Positions 6,711-13,666 of a stretch of DNA of 17,193 bases are shown in pieces. Within the stretch, counting starts at the first letter, position 1. The number at the start of each line of letters is the position of its first letter. This stretch comes from an uncultured Eubacterium sp. GTDB taxonomy: Bacteria; Bacillota; Clostridia; Lachnospirales; Lachnospiraceae. Position numbers and translations under genes: made by a program. The notes beneath the pieces are model-generated. The model saw only the letters and a list, made by a program, of their open reading frames with translations, ran no database searches and was not told where the DNA came from. The stretch lies in contig CALGGT010000088.1 of assembly GCA_937915825.1 (NCBI GenBank), positions 1 to 17,193 on the forward strand, written 5' to 3'.

Positions 6711-6824
6711 TTATCCTTGTCTCTGCTTGTGTTTCGGGTTTTCGCAAATTACGCGAATACGACCCTTTCTTTTAATGATTTTGCACTTTTCGCACATCGG
6801 TTTTACAGAAGATCTAACCTTCAC
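6711..6824 (-). CDS. rpmJ: 50S ribosomal protein L36
   Basis: Smallest large-subunit protein, a single zinc ribbon on 23S rRNA. The 37-codon frame begins with GTG (6822-6824), 8 bases after GGAGG, and reads MKVRSSVKPMCEKCKIIKRK and onward to the KHKQRQG end. Three cysteines and one histidine (C11, C14, C27, H32) give the zinc-binding C+ form of L36. The length matches the family exactly. It is the first gene after the internal promoter and is followed by a 276-base structured gap instead of the usual close join to rpsM. Confidence 0.97.
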   Translation of the reverse strand: MKVRSSVKPMCEKCKIIKRKGRIRVICENPKHKQRQG

Positions 6825-6930
6825 TGTAATAACCTCCTTTCACTTAAGTTGCATTTATCTTGAAACCTTTCCTTGTCCATTTCTGCCTGGTTGTGAGATG
6901 CCCATGCAAAAAATGACTCGCAAAAGTCCA
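6825..6930 (-). promoter_or_regulatory. 5' leader of rpmJ downstream of the internal promoter
   Basis: About 106 bases separate the predicted transcription start (around 6930) from the rpmJ start codon. The first bases can form a weak 4-bp hairpin (GACU/AGUC, loop UUUGCG) followed by six U residues, which could act as a weak attenuator. A 16-codon frame (6855-6905, MGISQPGRNGQGKVSR) starts with ATG but has no Shine-Dalgarno, so I do not call it a gene. The strong ribosome-binding site AAAGGAGG at the end serves rpmJ. Confidence 0.5.
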
Positions 6931-6936
6931 AATACT

Positions 6937-6965
6937 ATCTTATCACAATCAATTTTGATTGTCAA
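6937..6965 (-). promoter_or_regulatory. Sigma-A promoter driving rpmJ and the alpha operon
   Basis: On the minus strand, a perfect -35 box TTGACA (6960-6965) is followed, after exactly 17 bases, by TAAGAT (6937-6942), with TG in the extended -10 position. The expected start of transcription is near 6930. The spacer carries a 16-base inverted repeat, CAATCA-AAAT-TGATTG (6946-6961), that overlaps the edge of the -35 box, so a repressor site is conceivable but unproven. It lies 24 bases after the infA stop and is the only clear sigma-A promoter I found in the window. It would make rpmJ-rpsM-rpsK-rpsD-rpoA-rplQ a unit that can be transcribed independently of spc. Confidence 0.88.
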
Positions 6966-6988
6966 CGTTTTTTTCTCCAGAAACGTCT

Positions 6989-7207
6989 TTATTTATCTCT
7001 CCAAACAATACGTCCCTTTGTTAAATCGTAAGGAGATAATTCCAACGTCACTTTGTCACCGGGCAAAATTCGAATGTAGTTCATGCGAAGTTTCCCACTG
7101 ATGTGAGCTAAGACTTTATGTCCGTTTTCCAATTCAACTTGAAACATAGCATTGGGAAGCTTTTCAACTACCGTTCCCTCTATTTCAATCATATCAGCTT
7201 TTGACAT
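6989..7207 (-). CDS. infA: Translation initiation factor IF-1
   Basis: Binds the 30S A site during initiation and helps IF-2 and IF-3. The 72-aa product (MSKADMIEIEGTVVEKLPNA at the start, YDLTKGRIVWRDK at the end) is a complete single OB-fold of normal length, including the HISGKLRMNYIRILPGDKV stretch. GGAGG lies 9 bases before the ATG. It follows adk by only 14 bases, so the map gene usually found between adk and infA in Firmicutes is missing here. A promoter for the next gene begins 24 bases after its stop. Confidence 0.98.
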   Translation of the reverse strand: MSKADMIEIEGTVVEKLPNAMFQVELENGHKVLAHISGKLRMNYIRILPGDKVTLELSPYDLTKGRIVWRDK

Positions 7208-7221
7208 ATTGCTTTTCCTCC

Positions 7222-7869
7222 TTAGTTTCCGGATAAAACTTTCACGATTTCTTGAAATACAACATCCAGATCAACGGTTCCGTCCACTTCTTTCAAGATG
7301 CCTTCTTTCGTATAATAATCAATCAACGGCTGGGTTTGCTCATGATAGACTGACAAACGCTGCTGAACGGTTTCCGGTTTGTCGTCATCACGCAAGATCA
7401 GTTCCCCGCCACAGGCATCACAAACCCCTTCTACTTTTGTGGGGTTGTATCGGATGTGATAGGTTCCTCCACAGGAAACACATGCCCTTCTTCCGGACAT
7501 GCGGCGGATAATACTTTCATCCGGCACATCAACATCAATGGCATAATCAACTTTTTCGCCAATAGCATTTAATGCGTTTGTTAAAGCCTCTGCCTGAGGG
7601 ATCGTACGAGGAAAACCATCCAGAACGTATCCATTCTTGGCATCGTCTTTTTTCAAACGATCTACAACCAGGTCGACTACCAGTTCATCCGGTACCAAAA
7701 GTCCCTGGTCCATATATACTTTTGCTTTTTGTCCAAGCTCTGTGTTCTCTTTAATATTGGCACGGAAAATATCTCCCGTTGAAATATGGGGGATGGAATA
7801 TTTTTCAGCAATTTTCTTGGCCTGGGTTCCTTTTCCGGCACCCGGCGCACCTAACATAATAATCTTCAT
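7222..7869 (-). CDS. adk: Adenylate kinase
   Basis: Cytosolic enzyme catalysing ATP + AMP = 2 ADP. The P-loop GAPGAGKGT (7-15), the AMP-binding region with TGD (31-33) and DGFPRT (84-89), and the LID are all present. The LID carries a four-cysteine zinc site (C130, C133, C150, C153), the zinc-stabilised long form usual in Gram-positives. I take the ATG at 7867-7869, which gives the family start MKIIMLGAPG and 215 aa, with AAGGAAG just upstream. A TTG seven codons earlier would add residues not found in the family. A strong terminator-type hairpin stands between secY and this gene, so adk and infA may depend on read-through or on a promoter I could not identify. Confidence 0.98.
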   Translation of the reverse strand: MKIIMLGAPGAGKGTQAKKIAEKYSIPHISTGDIFRANIKENTELGQKAKVYMDQGLLVPDELVVDLVVDRLKKDDAKNGYVLDGFPRTIPQAEALTNALNAIGEKVDYAIDVDVPDESIIRRMSGRRACVSCGGTYHIRYNPTKVEGVCDACGGELILRDDDKPETVQQRLSVYHEQTQPLIDYYTKEGILKEVDGTVDLDVVFQEIVKVLSGN

Positions 7870-7894
7870 TGTAACTTCCTTCCTTTCCAATAAA

Positions 7895-7952
7895 GCAAAA
7901 AAGGCCTACGAGGGCTGAGCGCGCCAGGCACTCAACCCATCGTTCCCTTTTC
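7895..7952 (-). terminator. Large intrinsic terminator or attenuator between secY and adk
   Basis: The transcript can fold into one long hairpin. The outer stem is AAAAGG/CCUUUU (7946-7951 with 7899-7904). After a small internal loop comes ACGA/UCGU, and after a one-base bulge an 11-pair GC-rich stem, GGGUUGAGUGC/GCGCUCAGCCC, with loop CUGGC. The 3' arm runs into UUUUUU (7897-7902). About 21 base pairs in total. It sits 10-65 bases after the secY stop. Because adk and infA follow in the same direction without an obvious promoter, it may be a partial terminator that lowers expression beyond spc. Confidence 0.75.
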
Positions 7953-7962
7953 GATCTAAGAA

Positions 7963-9297
7963 TCAATCACCTAAGAATCCTTTGTAGTTACGAACTAACA
8001 ACATGGACTCCAATTGTTTCAAAGTTTCAATAATTACACCAACAATAATGATAAGGGATGTACCGGTAAAGGATACATTTGCCCCGAATGCTCCGGAGAA
8101 GATGATCGGAATTACACAGGCGATCACCATTCCTACCGCACCCATGAAGATTACACTGTTAAGAATGTTGGTTAAATACTCCGTGGTGGGCTTACCGGGA
8201 CGAATTCCGGGAATGAAACCACCTTGTTTCTTCATATTGTTGGAAATCTCCAACGGATTGAAGGTTACGGACGTATAGAAATAAGCAAAGAAAATAATCA
8301 ATGCAATGTAGATCAGCAATCCCAAAGAATATTTAAACTCTCCAAAGGAAGAAAAGTTACACCAATATCTTTGGTCGCAGGTCTTTAAGATCTTCTGGAT
8401 CAGAGAAGCTCCTTCTCCCGATTGAGGAGAAATACCCGCGAATCCACCGATGATAACCGGTAACTGAAGCATGGAACTTGCAAAGATTACGGGGATAACG
8501 CCCGCCGTATTTACTTTCAGGGGAATGTGGCTGGATTGTCCGCCATATACCCTGCGTCCCTGGGTCTTCTTCGCGTATTGTACAGGAATTCTTCTCTCCC
8601 CATCCTGGAGCCATACGATAAATACAAACATACCGATCAAGACAGCCAGAATAATCACCGCTGCTAAAATCGAGTTTGTAATATTTCCGGCACCTTTTAC
8701 AAATTGGTTGTAAAGAGCGATCAAGTCGCTGGGGATTCGAGCTACGATGTTGATCAACAGAACCATGGAAATACCATTACCGATTCCATAAACCGTCATT
8801 TGCTCACCTAACCACATCAGGAAGGCAGCGCCAGCTGTTAAGGCAACGACGGCAACGATCACATAGGTGTAACCTAAATCTTTAAAAACATTCTGGTTTC
8901 TAAATCCGATTACGATCGCCACACCCTCAATAATTGCCAAAACAATGGATAAATAACGGGTATACTCCGTTAATTTCTTTCTTCCATCTTCTCCATCTTT
9001 TTGCATTTCCTCCAAACGGGGAATGGCAATGGTCAACAACTGGATAATGATGGATGCTGTAATGTAAGGTGTAATGTTCAATGCAAAGATTGACATATTG
9101 ATAAACGATCCACCGGTCATTACATCTAAGAATCCCAATGCCTGATTCTGATCAAACAAAGATCTCATTACATCCGTGTTTACACCGGGAAGGGGAATGT
9201 TACATCCGATTCTCACGATGACCAAACACATCATTACGAACAAAAGTTTATTTCGAATTTCTTTGGTTCGAAACGCATTCTTCATTGTCTCGAGCAT
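7963..9297 (-). CDS. secY: Protein translocase subunit SecY
   Basis: Channel-forming subunit of the Sec translocon in the cytoplasmic membrane, working with SecE, SecG and SecA. The 444-aa product has the ten hydrophobic segments expected of SecY. It also has the plug/pore region near residues 55-80, the conserved GIGNGIS segment, and the cytosolic loop QYAKKTQGRRVYGGQSSHIP required for SecA and ribosome contact. The end, RNYKGFLGD, is usual for the family. The external loop after the segment ending IIGGFAGI seems somewhat long and holds two cysteines six residues apart (TCDQRYWCNF). The start overlaps the rplO stop (TGATG), as is common in spc operons. A large terminator-type hairpin follows. 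Confidence 0.98.
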   Translation of the reverse strand: MLETMKNAFRTKEIRNKLLFVMMCLVIVRIGCNIPLPGVNTDVMRSLFDQNQALGFLDVMTGGSFINMSIFALNITPYITASIIIQLLTIAIPRLEEMQKDGEDGRKKLTEYTRYLSIVLAIIEGVAIVIGFRNQNVFKDLGYTYVIVAVVALTAGAAFLMWLGEQMTVYGIGNGISMVLLINIVARIPSDLIALYNQFVKGAGNITNSILAAVIILAVLIGMFVFIVWLQDGERRIPVQYAKKTQGRRVYGGQSSHIPLKVNTAGVIPVIFASSMLQLPVIIGGFAGISPQSGEGASLIQKILKTCDQRYWCNFSSFGEFKYSLGLLIYIALIIFFAYFYTSVTFNPLEISNNMKKQGGFIPGIRPGKPTTEYLTNILNSVIFMGAVGMVIACVIPIIFSGAFGANVSFTGTSLIIIVGVIIETLKQLESMLLVRNYKGFLGD

Positions 9298-9746
9298 CAG
9301 ATCACCTCAGCTTTTCCACCAGCCGCTTCAATCTTCTCAACCGCACTCTTACTAAACGCGTTGACTTTGATTTCAAGCTTCTTGGTTAATTCTCCATTTC
9401 CAAGGATCTTAACGCCATCACGAGGATTGCTTACAATGCCCTTTTCGATTAAAGTTTCTACCGTTACTTCCGAACCATCTTCGAAAACATTCAAACGATC
9501 CAGTCCGATTCCAACGATATTTTTATGGTTCATATTCTTGAATCCACGCTTCGGAATACGACGATACAAAGGCATCTGTCCACCTTCAAATCCCAAACGA
9601 GGGGATCCGGAACGAGCCTTCTGACCTTTATGTCCTTTTCCAGCGGTTTTGCCATTTCCTGAACCATGTCCACGTCCACGACGGAATGCATTACTTTGCT
9701 TTGAACCTTCTGCAGGTTTCAACTCAGATAAATTCATTCTTGGCAC
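9297..9746 (-). CDS. rplO: 50S ribosomal protein L15
   Basis: Large-subunit assembly protein that binds 23S rRNA late in assembly. The 149-aa product starts MPRMNLSELKPAEGS, then has the glycine-, arginine- and lysine-rich extension (GRGHGSGNGKTAGKGHKGQ) that penetrates the rRNA, and the globular C-terminal domain with FEGGQMPLYRRIPKRGF. Length and motifs are normal. It begins 14 bases after rpmD with a GGAGG site, and its TGA stop shares a base with the secY ATG, indicating coupled translation. Confidence 0.98.
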   Translation of the reverse strand: MPRMNLSELKPAEGSKQSNAFRRGRGHGSGNGKTAGKGHKGQKARSGSPRLGFEGGQMPLYRRIPKRGFKNMNHKNIVGIGLDRLNVFEDGSEVTVETLIEKGIVSNPRDGVKILGNGELTKKLEIKVNAFSKSAVEKIEAAGGKAEVI

Positions 9747-9760
9747 CTCCTTTTATGATC

Positions 9761-9940
9761 TTAAATTTCTTCTACTTTCACCAAGTGTCTTACTTGCTGA
9801 ATCATACCACGAACAGCAGGATTATCCGGCATTTCTACGGTTTTGTTGATCTTACGCAAGCCCATAGCCTCAACCGTCTTTCTCTGCTTCGGAACGGCAC
9901 CAATTGTAGATTTTACTAATGTTATTTTTAATTTAGCCAT
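9761..9940 (-). CDS. rpmD: 50S ribosomal protein L30
   Basis: Small large-subunit protein binding 23S rRNA. The frame of 59 codons plus stop reads MAKLKITLVKSTIGAVPKQR at the start and RGMIQQVRHLVKVEEI at the end. It contains the family's LGLRK-type turn (here MGLRKINKTVEMPDNPAV). The ATG has GGAGG seven bases upstream. It fits exactly between rpsE and rplO, the usual rpmD position in spc operons, and its length matches bacterial L30. Confidence 0.97.
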   Translation of the reverse strand: MAKLKITLVKSTIGAVPKQRKTVEAMGLRKINKTVEMPDNPAVRGMIQQVRHLVKVEEI

Positions 9941-9957
9941 GAATTGTTCCTCCTAAC

Positions 9958-10467
9958 TTAGCCCAGTACTTCTTCTACCGAAATACCACGAAGCTTTGCA
10001 ACTTGTTCCGGAGTCTTTAGAGACTTGATTCCTTCCAAGGTTGCAAGGACTACATTTTGCTTGTTACGGGAGCCCAATGCCTTGGTACGGATATTTTTAT
10101 ATCCTGCTAACTCCAAAACCACACGGGCCGGGCCACCAGAGATAATACCGGTACCTTCTTGAGACTTCTTAAGAATTACATGGGAACTACCATATTTCCC
10201 AATAAAGTCATGAGGGATACTTCCGTTCTCATCAATGGGAACCTCGATCAAATTCTTCATAGCTGCTTCTTTTCCCTTACGAATTGCTTCCGGGATTTCC
10301 ATAGCTTTTCCTAAACCTGCGCCAACATGACCATTTCCGTCACCCACAACAACCAATGCGGAGAAACGGAAGTTACGACCACCTTTTACAACTTTAACAA
10401 CGCGCTTGATGGTAACAACTTTATCCTCCAATTCAAATTGGCTGGCATCAATGATTTCTCGTCTCAT
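9958..10467 (-). CDS. rpsE: 30S ribosomal protein S5
   Basis: Protein of the 30S body near the mRNA entry channel, affecting helicase activity and decoding fidelity. I use the ATG at 10465-10467, which has AAGGAGG 7 bases upstream and gives MRREIIDASQFELEDKVVTI, a normal start, and 169 aa. The frame stays open for 46 more codons upstream, but that part lies inside rplR and is not family-like. The double-stranded RNA-binding-like N-domain (RVVKVVKGGRNFRFSALVVV, GNGHVGAGLGKA) and the C-domain (GGPARVVLELAGYKNI) are complete. Confidence 0.98.
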   Translation of the reverse strand: MRREIIDASQFELEDKVVTIKRVVKVVKGGRNFRFSALVVVGDGNGHVGAGLGKAMEIPEAIRKGKEAAMKNLIEVPIDENGSIPHDFIGKYGSSHVILKKSQEGTGIISGGPARVVLELAGYKNIRTKALGSRNKQNVVLATLEGIKSLKTPEQVAKLRGISVEEVLG

Positions 10468-10483
10468 GAATCTTCCTCCTTGC

Positions 10484-10852
10484 TTAGAATTGCAGGCCAG
10501 CTTCACGAGCTGCCTCTGCCAACGCCTTAACTTTTCCTTGATAGATATAACCACCGCGATCAAAGACAACTTCTTTAATTCCATTATCCAAAGCTTTCTT
10601 TGCAATTACGGTTCCTAACTTAGCTGCTGCCTCTACGTTGTTGGTTTTATCCAAACCTTCTTTTACATCTTTTTGAAGTGTGCTCGAAGACACAATGGTT
10701 TTACCGGCAACATCATCAATCACCTGGGCATACATGTGATTGTTGCTGCGGAATACACTCAAACGAGGTCTATCAGGAGTTCCGGATAAACGGCTGCGTA
10801 ATCTTCTGTGCTTTTCTTGGCGAACTTCACTTCGGTTCTTCTTACTTACCAT
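10484..10852 (-). CDS. rplR: 50S ribosomal protein L18
   Basis: Binds 5S rRNA and, with L5, anchors it to the central protuberance. The 122-aa product has the basic N-terminal tail (MVSKKNRSEVRQEKHRRLRS), the SGTPDRPRLSVFRSNNHMYAQ core and the C-terminal FDRGGYIYQGKVKALAEAAREAGLQF split at residue 97. These are standard. A ribosome-binding site (AAAGGAG) precedes the ATG. It follows rplF by 16 bases and precedes rpsE by 16. Confidence 0.98.
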   Translation of the reverse strand: MVSKKNRSEVRQEKHRRLRSRLSGTPDRPRLSVFRSNNHMYAQVIDDVAGKTIVSSSTLQKDVKEGLDKTNNVEAAAKLGTVIAKKALDNGIKEVVFDRGGYIYQGKVKALAEAAREAGLQF

Positions 10853-10868
10853 TTGAACTTACTCCTTT

Positions 10869-11411
10869 CTATTTCTTACCTGTTTTACCAACTTTGCGTC
10901 GAATCACTTCATCAACATACTTAATACCTTTACCTTTGTAAGGCTCCGGTTTTCTCTTCTCACGGATTTCAGCGGCATATTGGCCAACCTTTTCCTTATC
11001 GATTCCCTTGATGATGATCAGATTCTGTCCGTCAACGGTTACTTCCAATCCTTCCGGATCTTCCATCTCTACCGGATGAGAATATCCCAGGGAAAGCACT
11101 AACTTCTTACCTTGCTTAACAGCACGATAACCAACGCCGTTCACTTCCAATTTCTTCTCGTATCCATCGGTTACACCAATGACCATATTCTGGATCAATG
11201 TTCTGGTCAAACCGTGAAGGGATTTCATTTTCTTAAGATCGTTGGGACGGGAAACCTTGATCTCCTCTCCCTCTTTTTCAATCTTCATTTCCTGAGGCAA
11301 AACGCGCTCCAGCGTTCCCTTAGGACCTTTCACTGTCACCTTGTTATTTTCTGCTATATCCACGGTAACTCCTGCCGGGATAGCGATAGGCAATCTTCCA
11401 ATTCGTGACAT
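10869..11411 (-). CDS. rplF: 50S ribosomal protein L6
   Basis: Large-subunit protein near the sarcin-ricin loop, important for factor binding. The 180-aa product holds the two similar L6 domains. The first begins MSRIGRLPIAIPAGVTVDIA. The second includes the conserved NGVGYRA motif and the C-terminal signature PEPYKGKGIKYVDEVIRRK. Length and motifs are usual. The 49-base AT-rich gap before it holds the GGAGG site and a weak ATCAT/ATGAT inverted repeat only. Confidence 0.98.
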   Translation of the reverse strand: MSRIGRLPIAIPAGVTVDIAENNKVTVKGPKGTLERVLPQEMKIEKEGEEIKVSRPNDLKKMKSLHGLTRTLIQNMVIGVTDGYEKKLEVNGVGYRAVKQGKKLVLSLGYSHPVEMEDPEGLEVTVDGQNLIIIKGIDKEKVGQYAAEIREKRKPEPYKGKGIKYVDEVIRRKVGKTGKK

Positions 11412-11460
11412 TTGCCGTACCTCCTAATATCATTAAGTAAATATGATTTGTTTCTTATTC

Positions 11461-11865
11461 TTACCAAATGAAGGCCAATACTTCGCCGCCAACATTCTCT
11501 TTACGAGCCTGCTTATCGGTTAAGATTCCTTTATTGGTGGAAATAATTGCAATTCCAAGTCCGCCCAATACCTGAGGCAATTCCTCACAATTGGCATATA
11601 CACGAAGACCTGGCTTTGAAATTCTTCTTAAACCGGAAATAACCTTTTCATTCTTGTCTTTTCCATATTTCATGGTTACATGAATGTTGTTAAAGCCTTT
11701 CTTGTCGCTAACGATTTCATATCCTTTGATGTATCCTTCTTTTACAAGGATATCTGCGATAGCAACTTTCATCTTTGAACTGGGGATATCCACGGTATCA
11801 TGCTTTGCAGTATTAGCATTACGAATTCTTGTAAGCATATCTGCAATAGGATCGCTCATTGTCAT
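11461..11865 (-). CDS. rpsH: 30S ribosomal protein S8
   Basis: Primary binder of the 16S rRNA central domain. In E. coli it represses the spc operon. The product begins MTMSDPIADMLTRIRNAN when the ATG at 11863-11865 is used. GGAGG is 8 bases upstream, and the length is then 134 aa, close to the family's 130-132. The open frame extends seven codons further upstream, but those residues cover the ribosome-binding site itself. The C-terminal STNKGILTDKQARKENVGGE motif, which binds rRNA, is intact. It follows rpsZ by 35 bases. Confidence 0.97.
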   Translation of the reverse strand: MTMSDPIADMLTRIRNANTAKHDTVDIPSSKMKVAIADILVKEGYIKGYEIVSDKKGFNNIHVTMKYGKDKNEKVISGLRRISKPGLRVYANCEELPQVLGGLGIAIISTNKGILTDKQARKENVGGEVLAFIW

Positions 11866-11900
11866 TTCGATTTCCTCCTTACACAATTGAGTGCGGCCGA

Positions 11901-12086
11901 TTACCAGCTCGCCTTTTTAACGCCCGGGATCTGACCTTTATATGCCAACTCACGGAAACAGATTCTGCAAATTCCGTATTTTCTCAGATATGCATGTGGA
12001 CGACCACAAATCTTACAACGGCTGTACTCTCTGGTGGAGAACTTTGCCTTACGTTGTTGCTTAATCTTCATAGACTTCTTAGCCAT
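11901..12086 (-). CDS. rpsZ: 30S ribosomal protein S14, zinc-binding type Z (rpsN family)
   Basis: Short 61-aa S14 of the 30S head, the constitutive zinc-binding form of Gram-positive bacteria. The zinc ribbon is complete: C24-x2-C27 and C40-x2-C43 (SRCKICGRPHAYLRKYGICR). The ending GQIPGVKKASW is typical. It lies between rplE and rpsH, as in Bacillus and Clostridia. Many bacteria keep a second, cysteine-free S14 for zinc starvation elsewhere in the genome, but none is in this window. Confidence 0.98.
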   Translation of the reverse strand: MAKKSMKIKQQRKAKFSTREYSRCKICGRPHAYLRKYGICRICFRELAYKGQIPGVKKASW

Positions 12087-12101
12087 GAACTGACCTCCTA
12101 A

Positions 12102-12641
12102 CTATTTCTTGAACGGCATTCCAAATTGTGCCAGTAATTCACGAGCTTCTTCATCCGTATTCGCAGTTGTTACAAAGATAATGTCCATACCACGAACTTT
12201 ATCAATCTTATCGTACTCAATTTCCGGGAAGATCAACTGCTCTTTAATTCCCATGGAATAGTTCCCGCGACCATCGAAGGCATTGGGATTCACACCACGG
12301 AAGTCACGTACACGGGGCAATGCCAGGTTGACCAAACGATCCAGAAAATCATACATTTTCTCTCCACGCAGGGTCACTTTACAACCGATTGCCTGTCCTT
12401 CACGAAGTTTAAAATTCGCTACAGACTTCTTCGCACGGGTAACGACAGCCTTCTGGCCACTGATGATCTCTAAGTCACTGATCGCCGAATCCAAAATCTT
12501 GGAGTTTTCTTTCGCTTCGCCAACGCCCATGTTGATCACGATCTTATCGATCTTAGGTACTTGCATGACGTTTTTGTATTCAAATTTCTTTTGCATACTC
12601 GGTACGATTTCGTTCAAATATGCTTCTTTTAATCTACTCAC
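12102..12641 (-). CDS. rplE: 50S ribosomal protein L5
   Basis: Binds 5S rRNA, contacts P-site tRNA and forms a bridge to S13. I choose a GTG start at 12639-12641. GGAGG lies 9 bases upstream, and translation gives M-S-R-L-K-E-A-Y-L-N-E, the family start, with 179 aa, exactly the Bacillus length. An ATG six codons upstream (12657-12659) overlaps the rplX stop and encodes M-R-R-Y-V-E over the ribosome-binding site, so it is unlikely. Motifs such as VINMGVGEA and RGMDIIFVTTA are present. Confidence 0.97.
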   Translation of the reverse strand: MSRLKEAYLNEIVPSMQKKFEYKNVMQVPKIDKIVINMGVGEAKENSKILDSAISDLEIISGQKAVVTRAKKSVANFKLREGQAIGCKVTLRGEKMYDFLDRLVNLALPRVRDFRGVNPNAFDGRGNYSMGIKEQLIFPEIEYDKIDKVRGMDIIFVTTANTDEEARELLAQFGMPFKK

Positions 12642-12658
12642 TTCAACGTACCTCCTCA

Positions 12659-12967
12659 TTAATCAATCGGGCTGCCGGTTGCCTTGGCATAACGAACCTT
12701 GGAACCGTTGTCTTCCGTACGGAAGCCCACTCTTGTGACTTTACCATCTACTACATACATAACATTGGAGATATCGAAGAATGCTTCTTCCTCAACAATA
12801 CCGCCTTTGGCATTGGCACGGTTGGGTTTCATATGCTTGGTTACTTTGTTGATCCCTTCAACTTTCACCTTGTTCCCCTTAACCTCCATAACTTTTCCTT
12901 CTTGTCCTTTATCGACGCCTGCGATCACTCGAACGGTGTCACCGGCTTTAATCTTTGATGTTGCCAT
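12659..12967 (-). CDS. rplX: 50S ribosomal protein L24
   Basis: Assembly-initiating protein of the large subunit, with a KOW domain near the N-terminus (KIKAGDTVRVIAGVDKGQEG). I use the ATG at 12965-12967, where GGAGG lies 8 bases upstream, giving MATSKIKAGDTV and 102 aa, the usual length. A longer frame begins 14 codons earlier but overlaps the ribosome-binding site and the end of rplN. The KPNRANAKGGIVEEEAFFDI region and the C-terminal RVGFRTEDNGSKVRYAK are standard. Confidence 0.97.
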   Translation of the reverse strand: MATSKIKAGDTVRVIAGVDKGQEGKVMEVKGNKVKVEGINKVTKHMKPNRANAKGGIVEEEAFFDISNVMYVVDGKVTRVGFRTEDNGSKVRYAKATGSPID

Positions 12968-12980
12968 ATTCGACACCTCC

Positions 12981-13349
12981 TTATAATACTTCCGGAGCCA
13001 AAGATACAATTCTCATGAATTGCTTATCTCTTAACTCTCTTGCTACCGGTCCGAAAATACGAGTTCCTCTCGGTGTCTTATCATCTTTAATGATCACCGC
13101 TGCGTTCTCATCGAAACGGATGTAAGAACCATCTGCACGACGGGTCTTGTTTACTGTACGAACAACGACAGCCTTTACAACGTCACCCTTCTTAACAACA
13201 CCGCCGGGTGCTGCATCTTTTACTGTAGCAACGATGATATCTCCGATTGCCGCATATCTTCTGACAGAACCGCCCATGACACGGATGCAAAGCAATTCTT
13301 TGGCACCTGTATTATCGGCAACTTTCAGTCTAGTTTCCTGTTGTACCAT
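12981..13349 (-). CDS. rplN: 50S ribosomal protein L14
   Basis: Large-subunit protein forming bridges to the 30S, and the target of the silencing factor RsfS. The 122-aa product starts MVQQETRLKVADNTGAKELL and contains CIRVMGGS, RADGSYIRFDENAAVII and the C-terminal RELRDKQFMRIVSLAPEVL. It has the normal length and no insertion. It marks the junction between the S10 and spc gene sets. The 34-base gap before it contains a ribosome-binding site but no recognisable promoter. Confidence 0.98.
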   Translation of the reverse strand: MVQQETRLKVADNTGAKELLCIRVMGGSVRRYAAIGDIIVATVKDAAPGGVVKKGDVVKAVVVRTVNKTRRADGSYIRFDENAAVIIKDDKTPRGTRIFGPVARELRDKQFMRIVSLAPEVL

Positions 13350-13383
13350 AACTTTCTCCTTTCAGATTGTGAGCATGTCGGCT

Positions 13384-13638
13384 CTATCTTGCCTTCTCCA
13401 GGATTTCCACAAGACGCCATCTCTTATCTTTCGATAAAGGTCTTGTTTCCATTACGCGAACGCGATCTCCGACATTACACTCATTATTCTCATCATGAGC
13501 CTTTAATTTATATGTTCTTTTAACGATTTTACCATAAAGCGGATGCTTTACGTTGTCGATCACGGATACAACGATTGTTTTATCCATTTTATTGCTGACC
13601 ACTTTACCTGTACGGGTTTTTCTCAGATTTCTCTCCAC
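13384..13638 (-). CDS. rpsQ: 30S ribosomal protein S17
   Basis: Small OB-fold protein that binds the 5' domain of 16S rRNA. The 84-aa product has the family pattern: MERNLRKTRTGKVVSNKMDK, then HPLYGKIVKRTYKLKAHDE, CNVGDRVRVMETRPLSKDKR and a short C-terminus. It begins 28 bases after rpmC with AAAGGAGG upstream. It is the last gene of the S10 set before rplN. Confidence 0.98.
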   Translation of the reverse strand: MERNLRKTRTGKVVSNKMDKTIVVSVIDNVKHPLYGKIVKRTYKLKAHDENNECNVGDRVRVMETRPLSKDKRWRLVEILEKAR

Positions 13639-13666
13639 AACAAATCCTCCTTTCTTTCAATAGAAC

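Noticed and set aside
6855..6905. Possible 16-codon leader peptide (MGISQPGRNGQGKVSR) before rpmJ
   Set aside because: It starts with ATG but has no Shine-Dalgarno, unlike nearly every real gene here. Would need conservation to be believed.
6966..6985. Inverted repeat ACGTTT/AAACGT just after infA as a terminator
   Set aside because: The A-run precedes the 3' arm and no U-run follows on the transcribed strand. It does not look like an intrinsic terminator in the gene direction.
6727..7101. Open frame of 124 codons on the plus strand across the infA-rpmJ gap
   Set aside because: It runs antisense to rpmJ, the sigma-A promoter and infA, has no ribosome-binding site, and its composition follows from the opposite strand.
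10468..10605. Longer N-terminus for S5
   Set aside because: The added 46 codons lie inside rplR. The internal ATG has a strong ribosome-binding site and gives the family start.
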